Assembly (NCBI GenBank): GCA_947496555.1
Contig: CANMDH010000040.1
Coordinates: 1-50,982, forward strand
Direction: 5' to 3'
Source of the DNA: an uncultured Aquimarina sp.
Lineage (GTDB): Bacteria; Bacteroidota; Bacteroidia; Flavobacteriales; Flavobacteriaceae
DNA length: 50,982 bases
In this document: in pieces, positions 33,920 to 42,561 of the stretch
How positions within the stretch are numbered: the first letter of the stretch is position 1
How the letters are laid out: the number at the start of each line of letters is the position of its first letter
Made by a program: the position numbers and the translations under genes
The notes under the pieces: generated by a model
Seen by the model: the letters and a program-made list of their open reading frames with translations, nothing else
The model's database searches: none
Told to the model about the DNA's origin: nothing

Positions 33920-34855
33920 GTGAAAGGACCGTTATTTTACTCTAAGATACTTCTGTTTGGAGAATATGGTATTATTAAAGACTCAAAAGGACTTTCAATA
34001 CCCTATAACTTTTTCAAAGGTGCCCTAAAGGTAACTGAAACTCCTGATCAAGAAGCCATAAAATCAAATAATAACCTTAAGGAATTTGCAAAATATCTTG
34101 AGGGTATTCAGGATAAAGGTGTAGTAAAATTCGATTTTAAAAAGCTTCATGGGGATATAGAGTCAGGAATGTATTTTGATAGTAGTATCCCACAAGGATA
34201 TGGTGTAGGAAGTAGTGGTGCTCTGGTAGCTGCAGTATATGATAAATATGCTTATGAGAAGATTACTGTGCTAGAAAATCTTACCCGAGATAAATTATTA
34301 AAGCTTAAAGAAATTTTTGGATTGATGGAATCCTTTTTTCATGGTAGTAGCTCTGGTTTGGATCCGTTAAATAGTTATTTAAGCCTTCCGATTCTAATTA
34401 ATTCGAAGGATAATATTGAGCCTGCAGGGATTCCCTCACAAAGTGTCGAAAATAAAAAAGGGGCTGTTTTTTTACTAGACAGTGGTATTGTAGGAGAAAC
34501 AGCGCCTATGGTAGGCATTTTTATGGAAAACATGAAGCAAGAAGGTTTCAGAAATATGCTTAAAAATCAATTTGTAAAATATACAGATGCTTGTGTTGAT
34601 GATTTCCTTAAAGGAGATGTTAAATCTTTATTTTCAAATATAAAAGAGCTTTCTCATGTGGTTTTTGATAATTTTAAACCCATGATACCCAAGCAATTCC
34701 ATGGTTTATGGAAGAAAGGGATCGAAACCAATGATTACTATCTTAAGTTATGTGGTTCTGGTGGTGGAGGTTATATTTTAGGATTTACACAAGATTTTGA
34801 TAAAGCACAAGCTTCACTTAAGGATCATAAATTAGAGGTAGTTTACAATTTTTAA
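33920..34855 (+). CDS. mvk: Mevalonate kinase (GHMP kinase)
   Basis: A 311-residue GHMP kinase that should phosphorylate mevalonate to 5-phosphomevalonate. The ATP-binding motif is PQGYGVGSSGALVAAV (91-106), followed by GSSSGLDPLNSYLS and the C-terminal CGSGGGGYILGF. Length and neighbours (mvaD, UbiA) favour mevalonate kinase over other GHMP enzymes. The start is a GTG at 33920; the ATG two bases before it is followed at once by a stop. It is 11 bases upstream of the prenyltransferase gene. Confidence 0.88.
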   Translation: MKGPLFYSKILLFGEYGIIKDSKGLSIPYNFFKGALKVTETPDQEAIKSNNNLKEFAKYLEGIQDKGVVKFDFKKLHGDIESGMYFDSSIPQGYGVGSSGALVAAVYDKYAYEKITVLENLTRDKLLKLKEIFGLMESFFHGSSSGLDPLNSYLSLPILINSKDNIEPAGIPSQSVENKKGAVFLLDSGIVGETAPMVGIFMENMKQEGFRNMLKNQFVKYTDACVDDFLKGDVKSLFSNIKELSHVVFDNFKPMIPKQFHGLWKKGIETNDYYLKLCGSGGGGYILGFTQDFDKAQASLKDHKLEVVYNF

Positions 34856-34866
34856 TAAGCATCGTC

Positions 34867-35775
34867 ATGCTTACTAGAAAAAACAAACTCATTCTTCTTA
34901 AATTACTGAGTTTATTTTCTGTGGTAAGGGGTTATAATATCCTTATTATTGTCCTTGCTCAATACCTCACTTCTATATTTATTCTAGCACCGCATATTAG
35001 ATTAAGAAATGTTATTCTTGATCCAAATTTATTTGTTATTGTTTTGGCTTCGGCGGGAGTAATTGCTGCGGGGTATATTATTAATAACTTCTACGATCGG
35101 GAAAAAGATCTAATTAATAGACCACAAAAAACCATGCTAGACCGTTTGGTAAGTCAACAAACCAAACTCACAGGGTACTTCGTTTTAAACTTTCTATCAG
35201 TAGTACTGGCAAGTTATGTTTCTTTTAGAGCTGTTCTCTTTTTTTCTCTTTATATATTCGGTATCTGGTTTTATTCACATAAATTAAAGAAGTATTCAAT
35301 AATTGGTAATATGGTTGCATCCGTACTAGCCATTACTCCTTTTTTCGCAGTATTTATCTATTATAAAAATTTTGATGAGGTCATTTTTGTGCATGCTACC
35401 TTTTTGTTTTTAATGCTGATGATACGTGAGATGGTAAAGGATCTTGGGAATTTAAGCGGAGACATGGCTCAAAATTATAAGACGATACCCGTTGTATATG
35501 GAGAGTTAATTTCAAAAAGAATAATTAGTGCTTTGATTTTGACTTCTGGACTTCCTATTTATCTACTTCTTACCAGGTATGAAATTGGGCTTATGGATCT
35601 CTATTTTTATGGATGTTTGATTCTTCTTTTCTTGTTTTTAGGAGCATTATGGATCTCAAAAGGAAAGACGCACTATGTTTGGCTTCATAACATCATTAAG
35701 TTAATTATTGTTGCTGGTACGTTGAGTATCGTACTTATTGATGTGAATATGATTTTGGATAGGATTCTGTGGTAA
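34867..35775 (+). CDS. UbiA-type prenyltransferase
   Basis: A 302-residue membrane protein with seven to nine hydrophobic helices. The first aspartate-rich motif is NNFYDREKDLINRP (73-86), and a later MVKDLGNLSGDMAQNYKTIP (residues about 188-207) holds the second. It resembles geranylgeranylglycerol-phosphate geranylgeranyltransferase-like members of the UbiA family. The substrate in flavobacteria is not known to me, but placement beside mevalonate genes suggests that it consumes a polyprenyl diphosphate. A strong terminator follows. Confidence 0.88.
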   Translation: MLTRKNKLILLKLLSLFSVVRGYNILIIVLAQYLTSIFILAPHIRLRNVILDPNLFVIVLASAGVIAAGYIINNFYDREKDLINRPQKTMLDRLVSQQTKLTGYFVLNFLSVVLASYVSFRAVLFFSLYIFGIWFYSHKLKKYSIIGNMVASVLAITPFFAVFIYYKNFDEVIFVHATFLFLMLMIREMVKDLGNLSGDMAQNYKTIPVVYGELISKRIISALILTSGLPIYLLLTRYEIGLMDLYFYGCLILLFLFLGALWISKGKTHYVWLHNIIKLIIVAGTLSIVLIDVNMILDRILW

Positions 35776-36162
35776 AAAGAAAAGCAACAATAACAACTTG
35801 TATTATTGTTGCTTTGTAAGTCTTTATGAGGGCTAACTCTAATAGACTTATTACCGTATAGTTTTTAATGATTAATGCAACATTATATATTCTATTAATA
35901 TCAATTATCTTCTTTCTATCACCTTGTAATAACTAAGTCGTAATTTTATGTAATTGATTACAAGATTTTTAATTTCAATTCTTTGATTGTGTGACTATAA
36001 TTATGATTGATGCAAAATGAAAGCTTTTTAACGTTAATTAAACTTTGAGTAATGCATACTTTTTATATGTTTACCTTTTAGGAAAGCAGAAATGATTTGG
36101 GCCATTAAACTCTTAAAGTTTATATTAAACCCTCAAAGAATTTCATTATTAATAGTTCATAC
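35776..36162. other. Intergenic region upstream of the nitrilase
   Basis: The 387 bases contain the terminator at 35781-35815, the perfect palindrome TGTAAT-TG-ATTACA (35949-35962), which may be a regulator site, and a short leader frame (36092-36166). The rest is AT-rich with nothing recognised; no convincing TAnnTTTG box was found. Confidence 0.55.
35781..35815 (+). terminator. Terminator after the UbiA gene
   Basis: A 12-base perfect stem, AAAGCAACAATA with TATTGTTGCTTT, lies just after the stop codon. Confidence 0.82.
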
Positions 36163-36166
36163 ATGA
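36092..36166 (+). CDS. Possible 24-residue hydrophobic leader peptide
   Basis: The frame starts ATG ATT TGG (MIWAIKLLKFILNPQRISLL, then IVHT) after TTAGGAAAGCAGAA, which contains the purine-rich AGGAAA, unusual in this genome. It ends with TGA overlapping the nitrilase ATG by four bases (ATGA). It could couple translation of the nitrilase, be a small membrane peptide, or be chance. No homology is known to me. Confidence 0.35.
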   Translation: MIWAIKLLKFILNPQRISLLIVHT

Positions 36167-37116
36167 AAGATCAATTACTCACTGTTGCTCTTGCACAGAT
36201 TTCACCAGTTTGGTTGGATAAAGAAGGTACCTTAGGCAAAATTAAAAACTCAATTGCCGAGGCTGCAACTCAAAAAGCCGAACTTATTGTTTTTGGAGAA
36301 GCATTGTTACCGGGCTATCCTTTTTGGATCTCGTTAACCGATGGGGCTCAATTTGACAATAAAATTCAAAAAGAACTACACGCCCATTATGCTCAAAATG
36401 CTATTGTTATCGGAAATGGTGATCTGGATAGTGTATGTAAGCTTGCTGCCAAACATAAGATAGCAGTGTATCTAGGAATTATTGAAAGACCACAAGATCG
36501 AGGAGGGCATAGTTTGTATGCATCGTTAGTGTATATTAATAAATCTGGAGAAATTAAATCAGTACACCGAAAGTTACAACCTACCTATGAAGAACGACTT
36601 ACTTGGGCACCGGGAGATGGAAATGGATTGCTAGTGCATCCTCTAAAAGCATTTACAGTGGGCGGATTAAACTGTTGGGAGAATTGGATGCCTTTGCCTA
36701 GAGCAGCCCTGTATGGGCAGGGCGAGAATCTGCACATTGCAGTTTGGCCTGGTAGTGATTATAACACCAAAGATATTACTCGTTTTATTGCCAGAGAGTC
36801 CCGTTCTTATGTGATTTCGGTATCGAGTTTGATGAGAAAAGAAGATTTTCCAACCACTACACCACATCTTGATGAAATATTAAAGAAATCTCCTGAAATT
36901 TTAGGTAATGGAGGTTCTTGTATAGCAGGCCCTGATGGAGAATGGATTCTTGAACCTGTATTGCATAAGGAAGGTCTTTTGATCGAAACATTAGACTTTA
37001 ATCGTGTGTTGCAAGAACGTCAAAATTTTGATCCGGTAGGGCATTATTCTAGACCCGATGTAACTCAATTACATGTAAACCGCAGGCGGCAAAGCACCGT
37101 TAAGTTTGATGAATAA
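36163..37116 (+). CDS. Nitrilase (carbon-nitrogen hydrolase)
   Basis: A 317-residue enzyme of the true nitrilase branch, which turns nitriles into carboxylic acid and ammonia. The catalytic Glu is E46 (FGEALLPGYPFW), Lys K137 (HRKLQPTYEERL) and Cys C171 in GGLNCWENWMPLPR; the following AALYGQGENLHIAVWPG is typical of nitrilases rather than amidases. Length is normal. The substrate is unknown. It stands between the UbiA gene and the pseudouridine synthase, in a cluster otherwise devoted to mevalonate, so it looks like an insertion there. Confidence 0.9.
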   Translation: MKDQLLTVALAQISPVWLDKEGTLGKIKNSIAEAATQKAELIVFGEALLPGYPFWISLTDGAQFDNKIQKELHAHYAQNAIVIGNGDLDSVCKLAAKHKIAVYLGIIERPQDRGGHSLYASLVYINKSGEIKSVHRKLQPTYEERLTWAPGDGNGLLVHPLKAFTVGGLNCWENWMPLPRAALYGQGENLHIAVWPGSDYNTKDITRFIARESRSYVISVSSLMRKEDFPTTTPHLDEILKKSPEILGNGGSCIAGPDGEWILEPVLHKEGLLIETLDFNRVLQERQNFDPVGHYSRPDVTQLHVNRRRQSTVKFDE

Positions 37117-37144
37117 TAATTGTTAAACCTATGCTGTAATAAGT

Positions 37145-37152
37145 TATCTTTG
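37145..37152 (+). promoter_or_regulatory. Promoter -7 box of the pseudouridine synthase gene
   Basis: TATCTTTG matches TAnnTTTG, 15 bases before the ATG; a TTG at 37120 may be the -33 part. Confidence 0.65.
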
Positions 37153-37167
37153 CACAAAATTTAAGAT

Positions 37168-38007
37168 ATGAGTCGCGGAGGTAATTCTCAAAGAGGAAAA
37201 AGCACTGGGAAACAAGGCGGTAAGCCTAGGTTTAAATCGGCAGGTAGAGGTAATGCTCCAGTAAAAAAGACAGAGAGTGGACCAAGAAAGATTTCTGATT
37301 CTAATGAAATACGACTCAATAAATTTGTAGCAAACTCTGGCATTTGTTCCCGTCGTGAAGCTGACCTTTATATTCAAACAGGGAGTGTTTGGGTAAATGG
37401 AAAACCAGTTACCGAAATGGGCTATAAAGTAAAATTAACCGATGAGGTAAAGTTTGACGGCAGACTTATAACACCCGAAAAAAAGGAATATATTCTTCTT
37501 AACAAACCCAAAGGGTTTGTAACTACAACTAGCCCAGAAAAAACAAAAACCGTAATGCAATTGGTGGCAAATGCTTCTAAAGTAAGGTTAAAACCAGTAG
37601 GGCGATTAGAACGTAATACTACGGGATTATTGTTATTTACAAATGATGTTGATCTCGAGAAAAAGTTAACACACCATAAGAGTGGGGTTCGTAAGATTTT
37701 TCATGTAGAATTGGATCGAAACTTGAAATTTGAAGATATTGATAAGATCAAAAATGGGATTAAACTTGATGAAGGGTTCATTCAGGCAGATGATATCTCA
37801 TATATTGAAGGCGCATCCAAAAATGAAGTGGGCGTACAACTACAATCTTCAAAAAATAATATCATCCATAAGCTTTTTGAGCATCTTAATTATGATGTGA
37901 TTAAGTTAGACCGTGTGATTTTTGGAGGATTAACAAAAAAGGACTTGCCAAGAGGACATTGGCGCAAACTTACCGAGCAAGAAGTAATTAATTTGAAGAT
38001 GTTGTGA
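37168..38007 (+). CDS. RsuA/RluB-type pseudouridine synthase, catalytically diverged
   Basis: A 279-residue protein with a basic, disordered N-terminus (1-45), an S4 RNA-binding domain (IRLNKFVANSGICSRREADLY, in part, about 48-68) and an RsuA-family synthase domain (LNKPKGFVTT...PVGRLERNTTGLLLFTND). The motif that holds the catalytic Asp reads GRLE (E148) instead of GRLD, and the later GRNRxVRR-type segment is SKNNIIHK (228-235). In the family the aspartate is essential, so the enzyme may be inactive or altered. The rest of the fold looks sound. It has its own promoter and is probably a ribosomal RNA-binding protein by descent. Confidence 0.87.
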   Translation: MSRGGNSQRGKSTGKQGGKPRFKSAGRGNAPVKKTESGPRKISDSNEIRLNKFVANSGICSRREADLYIQTGSVWVNGKPVTEMGYKVKLTDEVKFDGRLITPEKKEYILLNKPKGFVTTTSPEKTKTVMQLVANASKVRLKPVGRLERNTTGLLLFTNDVDLEKKLTHHKSGVRKIFHVELDRNLKFEDIDKIKNGIKLDEGFIQADDISYIEGASKNEVGVQLQSSKNNIIHKLFEHLNYDVIKLDRVIFGGLTKKDLPRGHWRKLTEQEVINLKML

Positions 38008-38084
38008 TTAAGTTTGTCCTAATTTTGGAATGAAATTTGTTTAATTAAAGTTAAATAATTATATTTAAATTTAACAAACCTATT

Positions 38085-38252
38085 ATGAGCAAAGTTAAAG
38101 CAGAATCAGACTATGATAAAATAGAGGTAACTCCTCATGGAGATTTCTTTATGTCTAGTAAAAATATATTTAATGATAAAAAAGAATCATTAGGTTTGAT
38201 AGCTAAACTTAGACCGGTTATAGATTCCTACCAAAAGAAAACTAATAAATAG
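38085..38252 (+). CDS. Small 55-residue protein of unknown function
   Basis: An ATG at 38085 opens a frame of 55 residues (MSKVKAESDYDKIEVTPHGD..., ending in SYQKKTNK) with coding-like composition and a stop at 38250-38252. It lies in the 273-base gap between the pseudouridine synthase and the next membrane protein gene, 28 bases before the latter. No family is recognised. It may be co-transcribed with the membrane protein. Confidence 0.5.
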   Translation: MSKVKAESDYDKIEVTPHGDFFMSSKNIFNDKKESLGLIAKLRPVIDSYQKKTNK

Positions 38253-38280
38253 ACTATACTTGTAATCGGTCATATAAAAA

Positions 38281-39009
38281 ATGCCTAAACTTGATTTACT
38301 GTTATTACCTCTTGTTGGAGGTTATTGGTTCCTCAATACTTTTAACTATACAAAGTATTATCATCAAAGAATTGAGCGCCAAAGATTAATATTTAATTCT
38401 TTAATTATTGGTTTTTTTCTTTCCTTAATTGGTTTAACTATTGATTATATTTTGCTGAGTAAATTTCTAGCGTTTAGAAAATATTTAGGAGAGCTAAATC
38501 CAATAAACTATGAGGGATTAAATCAAGCATTATTAATTTTTGCTGTTTCTTATCCTCTTGCTAAACTTTTAAATATTATTCCTAATAAGTATTTGCTTTC
38601 TCGAATAATAGAAAGATGGGGAGATGATTTTGAAAAATTATTTTGGAATTCTTTAAAATCAAAACATGATGAGGATAAACTCTTAATGGTTACTACAGAT
38701 ACTAATAAAGTTTATGTTGGATATGTAAATAAAATATCTAGACCCATTGGGAATGCTCATATTACAATTATTCCTTATTTTAGTGGGTATAGGGATAAAG
38801 AAGATCAACAGTTTTTTATAACAACAGATTATCTGTCTGTATTAGAAGAATTTATAAATAAAGATGAAGAAGGGCTGATTGATAAGAGAATGGGAGTAGT
38901 TATTCCAAGAAATGAAATCATAATGGTTTCTAAATTTGATATTAGAGTTTTTAATGCTTTTAATCCTTATGAAGAAGAATCTGAAAATGAAGAAGCTTTG
39001 GATTCCTAG
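38281..39009 (+). CDS. Membrane protein of unknown function
   Basis: A 242-residue protein with three probable membrane segments (about 4-20, 38-58 and 80-98), then a soluble domain (105-242) of mixed strands, for example KLLMVTTDTNKVYVGYVNKI and NAHITIIPYFSGYRDKE, ending in an acidic tail (PYEEESENEEALDS). The soluble part resembles a small sensor or regulatory fold, but I do not recognise it. It shares four bases with the convergent glycosyltransferase gene (39006-39009). It is preceded by a 55-residue frame that may belong with it. Confidence 0.72.
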   Translation: MPKLDLLLLPLVGGYWFLNTFNYTKYYHQRIERQRLIFNSLIIGFFLSLIGLTIDYILLSKFLAFRKYLGELNPINYEGLNQALLIFAVSYPLAKLLNIIPNKYLLSRIIERWGDDFEKLFWNSLKSKHDEDKLLMVTTDTNKVYVGYVNKISRPIGNAHITIIPYFSGYRDKEDQQFFITTDYLSVLEEFINKDEEGLIDKRMGVVIPRNEIIMVSKFDIRVFNAFNPYEEESENEEALDS

Positions 39010-40397
39010 TAATTGTTTAGAAATATTTTTTCTTTCAAATTTTTATACATCTCCCAACCCAAAACCGTAAAAACGCTAATATACTCTAGCCCCACCATCC
39101 AGAGGTTTTCTTTAAAATCTGGATGTAGATATGCCGTATAGCTAAAAATCACAACAAAAGACCAAACAATTGGGAATTTATAATTAGTAAATATACAAAG
39201 CGATAGAGGCACAGCAATATACCATGGGTGCACAGTAGTTGACATAAAATAATACGTACAGATACCAAGAACCATAGCGGTTATTAATTGCTGTGTAGTT
39301 CTGTTTTTTCTAAAGAAAGTCAATGCCAAAAGGATGATGATTGTAACCAAGGGCAAAATTTTACCCGCCGTTTCAATAACATTCCATCCAACGATTTGAT
39401 ATCCTATCCAGCGAATGATAAAGAAAATACTAGCATTAAATTCAAAATTCTGAAACCAAAGTGTAATGGTTCTTTTGAAATTAAGAAAGAACTCGCCTGA
39501 TAAAAAAGGAGCAAAAGTTAGAAAAACAGTAAATATTATAACAGTATAGAAACCTACCAGTTTTGGTAATCCTGATGTGAGGCTACGCCTATCGAAGCCT
39601 TTTCTTTTGCCTATTACAAACTTTTGAAAGAACAGCGGTAAAAACAATAGTGGGATCAACTTTACTGAAACCGACAGTGCTAGAACCACTGCTGCCCAAT
39701 ACCAGTATCCTTTATGCAGTAAATACAATGACCATACAATAAAAAAGACCATTACGGCTTCAAAATGAAGGTTTCCAGTAAGTTCTATAATGATAAAAGG
39801 ATTCAGGATGTACCAAAAGATCTGTTTTTCGGGCAGATTGAGAGTCTTTAGCAACTTTTTTCCGAAGAAAAAAGTACCCACATCTGCCAAGATAATCAGG
39901 ATTCTAAATACCATTGCAGAACCCAGAATGCTCTTACTGGCAAATAAAGCTGCAATAAAATAACACAACTGACTCATAGGAGGGTAGTTGGTATAATGAC
40001 TACCATTTAATTCTCCCATACCAGTATATAATTCTTGGGCTTGGGCGATAGGAGCATTACCCTGTGCAATCCATACCTCGGGTAAAGATAAGTATGGGTT
40101 AAATCCTTCTAGCAACATTCGGCCATCCCAGATAAAACGATAAAAATCCTGCGATAAATTGGGGATAGCAAACAAAAACGTAATTCTAAATAATAATCCA
40201 CCAACGGCAAGAAGTTTCCAGTTATTTGGGGTTAATTGAATTAGTTTGTAGGATATAAGAAACAATGCCCCCCAAAGGGTGATCATCTTAGTAAAATTGG
40301 TACGTTCTAGCTGATATGCAAAACTCCAATAAAAAAGAATACCAATAAAAATAAAGAGTATGGAAAATCTATGATATTTCCATTGTTCTACCAACAT
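39006..40397 (-). CDS. Membrane glycosyltransferase (GT87/DUF2029 type)
   Basis: A 463-residue protein with about eleven membrane helices. The N-terminal loop LSQDFYRFIWDGRMLLEGFNPYL holds the catalytic-type D-containing motif of GT-C polyprenol-phosphate mannosyltransferases (GT87 and MptB-like), and the later NLHFEAVMVFFIVWSLYLL is typical of the fold. It should transfer a sugar from a polyprenyl carrier outside the inner membrane. Its ATG overlaps the upstream glycosyltransferase stop by one base, so it is the last gene of a four-gene unit. Confidence 0.8.
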   Translation of the reverse strand: MLVEQWKYHRFSILFIFIGILFYWSFAYQLERTNFTKMITLWGALFLISYKLIQLTPNNWKLLAVGGLLFRITFLFAIPNLSQDFYRFIWDGRMLLEGFNPYLSLPEVWIAQGNAPIAQAQELYTGMGELNGSHYTNYPPMSQLCYFIAALFASKSILGSAMVFRILIILADVGTFFFGKKLLKTLNLPEKQIFWYILNPFIIIELTGNLHFEAVMVFFIVWSLYLLHKGYWYWAAVVLALSVSVKLIPLLFLPLFFQKFVIGKRKGFDRRSLTSGLPKLVGFYTVIIFTVFLTFAPFLSGEFFLNFKRTITLWFQNFEFNASIFFIIRWIGYQIVGWNVIETAGKILPLVTIIILLALTFFRKNRTTQQLITAMVLGICTYYFMSTTVHPWYIAVPLSLCIFTNYKFPIVWSFVVIFSYTAYLHPDFKENLWMVGLEYISVFTVLGWEMYKNLKEKIFLNNY

Positions 40398-41869
40398 TAC
40401 AGTTTGGAGGTAATCGATTTAAAGAATACGAAACCAAATCCTAAGAAAAGCATGATATGAAACAAGAACAACCCAAAATCCTGAAGTTCAAAAGCACTAT
40501 ACAAGGCAAAACCAAAGTATCCCATTAATAGGGCTTCAATAATGGTATTTCCCGATATGTTTTTACTAACATATTTGTTGCCCTTCCAAGAATCCTTGAG
40601 GGTACTAACGTTGAATTTTGGTGTACGAACAAATTCGCTTTTCTTTCCAAAATGACCTTCCAAAACGGCCATAGAATTATGAACCGAGAACCCCATCGCA
40701 ATAGAGAAAAAGGTAAAGAACATTTTAATATATTCCATAAAGTTCCAGAATCCTTTGCCGTGTATTTTTTTGAAAGTATGCCAATAGCAAAAGAAAAATA
40801 TCACAGTACTTAATGCAAAGAACGCAATCACATTAAAATACCAGCTAAACATTGGGTTACTATTTTTGATATACATTACAGGTACGCTTAAAACGGCAAC
40901 CAATAATACCAATAAAAACATACTGCTGTTTAACAGGTGAAAGAAACTATGAAATTTGGTTTTAAAAGGAACCGATTTGTCTCTGAGTAACTTCCAATAT
41001 AGTTTTTGAAAATTTTCGGCAGCACCTTTGTTCCATCTAAATTGTTGAGAACGTGCGGCACTAATCACTACTGGTAATTCTGCAGGAGTTTCTACCTCTT
41101 CAAGGTACTTAAATTTCCATTTTTTGAGTTGTGCGCGGTAGCTTAGGTCAAGATCTTCGGTCAAGGTATCTCCTTGCCAGTTTCCTGCATCTTCGATACA
41201 AGTTTTTCTCCAAACACCAGCAGTGCCGTTAAAATTAATGAAGTGATCTTTATAGTTACGACCTACCTGTTCCATAGTAAAATGGAAATCCAGGGCAAAT
41301 GCCTGAATTTTGGTTAACATCGAATAATCTCTATTAATGTGGCCCCATCGGGTTTGTACCACACCTATGTTTTCGTCTTTGAAATAAGGAATGGTTTGAA
41401 GTAACCACTTTTTACCCGGAAGAAAATCTGCATCAAAAATTGCAATATACTCTCCTTTGGCAATTGTTAATCCTTCTTTTAAAGCTCCTGCTTTAAAACC
41501 AGACCGATCCTCGCGACAGATATGCTGGATATCCAATCCGGTTTTTTGAAGTTTTTCTATCTGAGCTGCTGTAGTAATCACCGATTCGTCGGTAGAATCA
41601 TCGAGTACTTGTATCTCGAGCTTATCTTTTGGGTATTCAAGTTCTGCGATGTTATCCAATAAACGATCCATTACATACAATTCATTGAATACTGGTAATT
41701 GTACGGTAACGTGGGGAATCTCTTCTTGTTTTGAAAAATCAAAAGTAGGTGAATTGTCGGGTTGCTTTCGGGCTTTCAGATAATTAACAAGCAGATTCAG
41801 TTGGGCCAGACTATACAAAAATATAATCAGTAGGGCCAATGTGTAGGTTATGATGATAGCAATATCCAT
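40397..41869 (-). CDS. Family 2 glycosyltransferase, cellulose-synthase-like
   Basis: A 490-residue processive-type GT2 enzyme. The cytoplasmic domain has LPVFNELYVMDRLL, the donor-binding VLDDSTDE and IFDADFLPG, TEDLDLSYRAQ (in DTLTEDLDLS) and the acceptor motif QQFRWNKGAAENF (QxxRW). One N-terminal and about four C-terminal membrane segments flank it. Such enzymes transfer a sugar to a lipid or make a short polymer. No BcsB or chain-length partner is visible, so cellulose itself is unlikely. It overlaps both neighbours by one base, so transcription of the three is coupled. Confidence 0.88.
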   Translation of the reverse strand: MDIAIIITYTLALLIIFLYSLAQLNLLVNYLKARKQPDNSPTFDFSKQEEIPHVTVQLPVFNELYVMDRLLDNIAELEYPKDKLEIQVLDDSTDESVITTAAQIEKLQKTGLDIQHICREDRSGFKAGALKEGLTIAKGEYIAIFDADFLPGKKWLLQTIPYFKDENIGVVQTRWGHINRDYSMLTKIQAFALDFHFTMEQVGRNYKDHFINFNGTAGVWRKTCIEDAGNWQGDTLTEDLDLSYRAQLKKWKFKYLEEVETPAELPVVISAARSQQFRWNKGAAENFQKLYWKLLRDKSVPFKTKFHSFFHLLNSSMFLLVLLVAVLSVPVMYIKNSNPMFSWYFNVIAFFALSTVIFFFCYWHTFKKIHGKGFWNFMEYIKMFFTFFSIAMGFSVHNSMAVLEGHFGKKSEFVRTPKFNVSTLKDSWKGNKYVSKNISGNTIIEALLMGYFGFALYSAFELQDFGLFLFHIMLFLGFGFVFFKSITSKL

Positions 41870-42561
41870 TATGAAAAGCTATATTTAAAAATCCAACTTA
41901 AAATCTTAACGCCTGCAAATATAGCACCTTTTATGGTTCCTGAAACTTTTGAGACACCAATTCTCTTTTTGTAATGCACAGGAACCTCGGTATAGCTATA
42001 ACGTTTCTTTAACACTTTTAGCTGCATTTCGACCGTCCAACCATAGGTTTTATCGACCATTCCCAAGGATAACAGTTTGTCGTATTTGATTGCTCTAAAG
42101 GGTCCAAGATCTGTAAATTTAGCACCAAAAAAAAGTTTCATCAGGCTGGTAGCCAGCCAATTTCCAAAGATTTGTGGGGATGTCATCGACCCAGATTCTC
42201 TTAATTCTTTCACCCTTGATCCAATTACCATATCGATATCTTGATCCAAAATTGGGGCCACAATGTTGGCAAGCTCGGCGGGGTAATCGCTATAATCTCC
42301 ATCAAGAAATACTATGATATTGGGTTTAGGATCGCAAGAAGCAACATAATCCATACCTTTTAAACAAGCATATCCATATCCCTTTCTGGGTTGCTGTAGC
42401 ACGGTTGCACCTGCATTTTTTGCCACAGTTTCAGTAGTGTCTGTAGAATTATTACTCACAACGATCACTTCTGATACCATATCTGGTATTTCATTAATCA
42501 CATGGGCAATAGAATCTTCTTCGTTAAAAGCAGGTATGATAACTTTTATAATAGGAGGCAT
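41869..42561 (-). CDS. Family 2 glycosyltransferase, dolichyl-phosphate-sugar-synthase-like
   Basis: A 230-residue GT2 domain without membrane segments other than a weak C-terminal hydrophobic end. It has VIIPAFNEEDSIAHVI, VSNNSTDTT, FLDGDYSDYP (the DxD region) and the late GWTVEMQLKVLKK, as in dolichol- or polyprenol-phosphate mannosyl/glucosyltransferases. It probably makes a polyprenyl-phosphate sugar that the membrane GT87 gene downstream uses. It starts directly after the YwqK-type gene stop (TAA ATG). Confidence 0.88.
   Translation of the reverse strand: MPPIIKVIIPAFNEEDSIAHVINEIPDMVSEVIVVSNNSTDTTETVAKNAGATVLQQPRKGYGYACLKGMDYVASCDPKPNIIVFLDGDYSDYPAELANIVAPILDQDIDMVIGSRVKELRESGSMTSPQIFGNWLATSLMKLFFGAKFTDLGPFRAIKYDKLLSLGMVDKTYGWTVEMQLKVLKKRYSYTEVPVHYKKRIGVSKVSGTIKGAIFAGVKILSWIFKYSFS

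Noticed and set aside
39006-39009. Overlap of convergent genes as a frameshift or misassembly
   Set aside because: Both proteins have complete, plausible C-termini; a four-base convergent overlap is ordinary.
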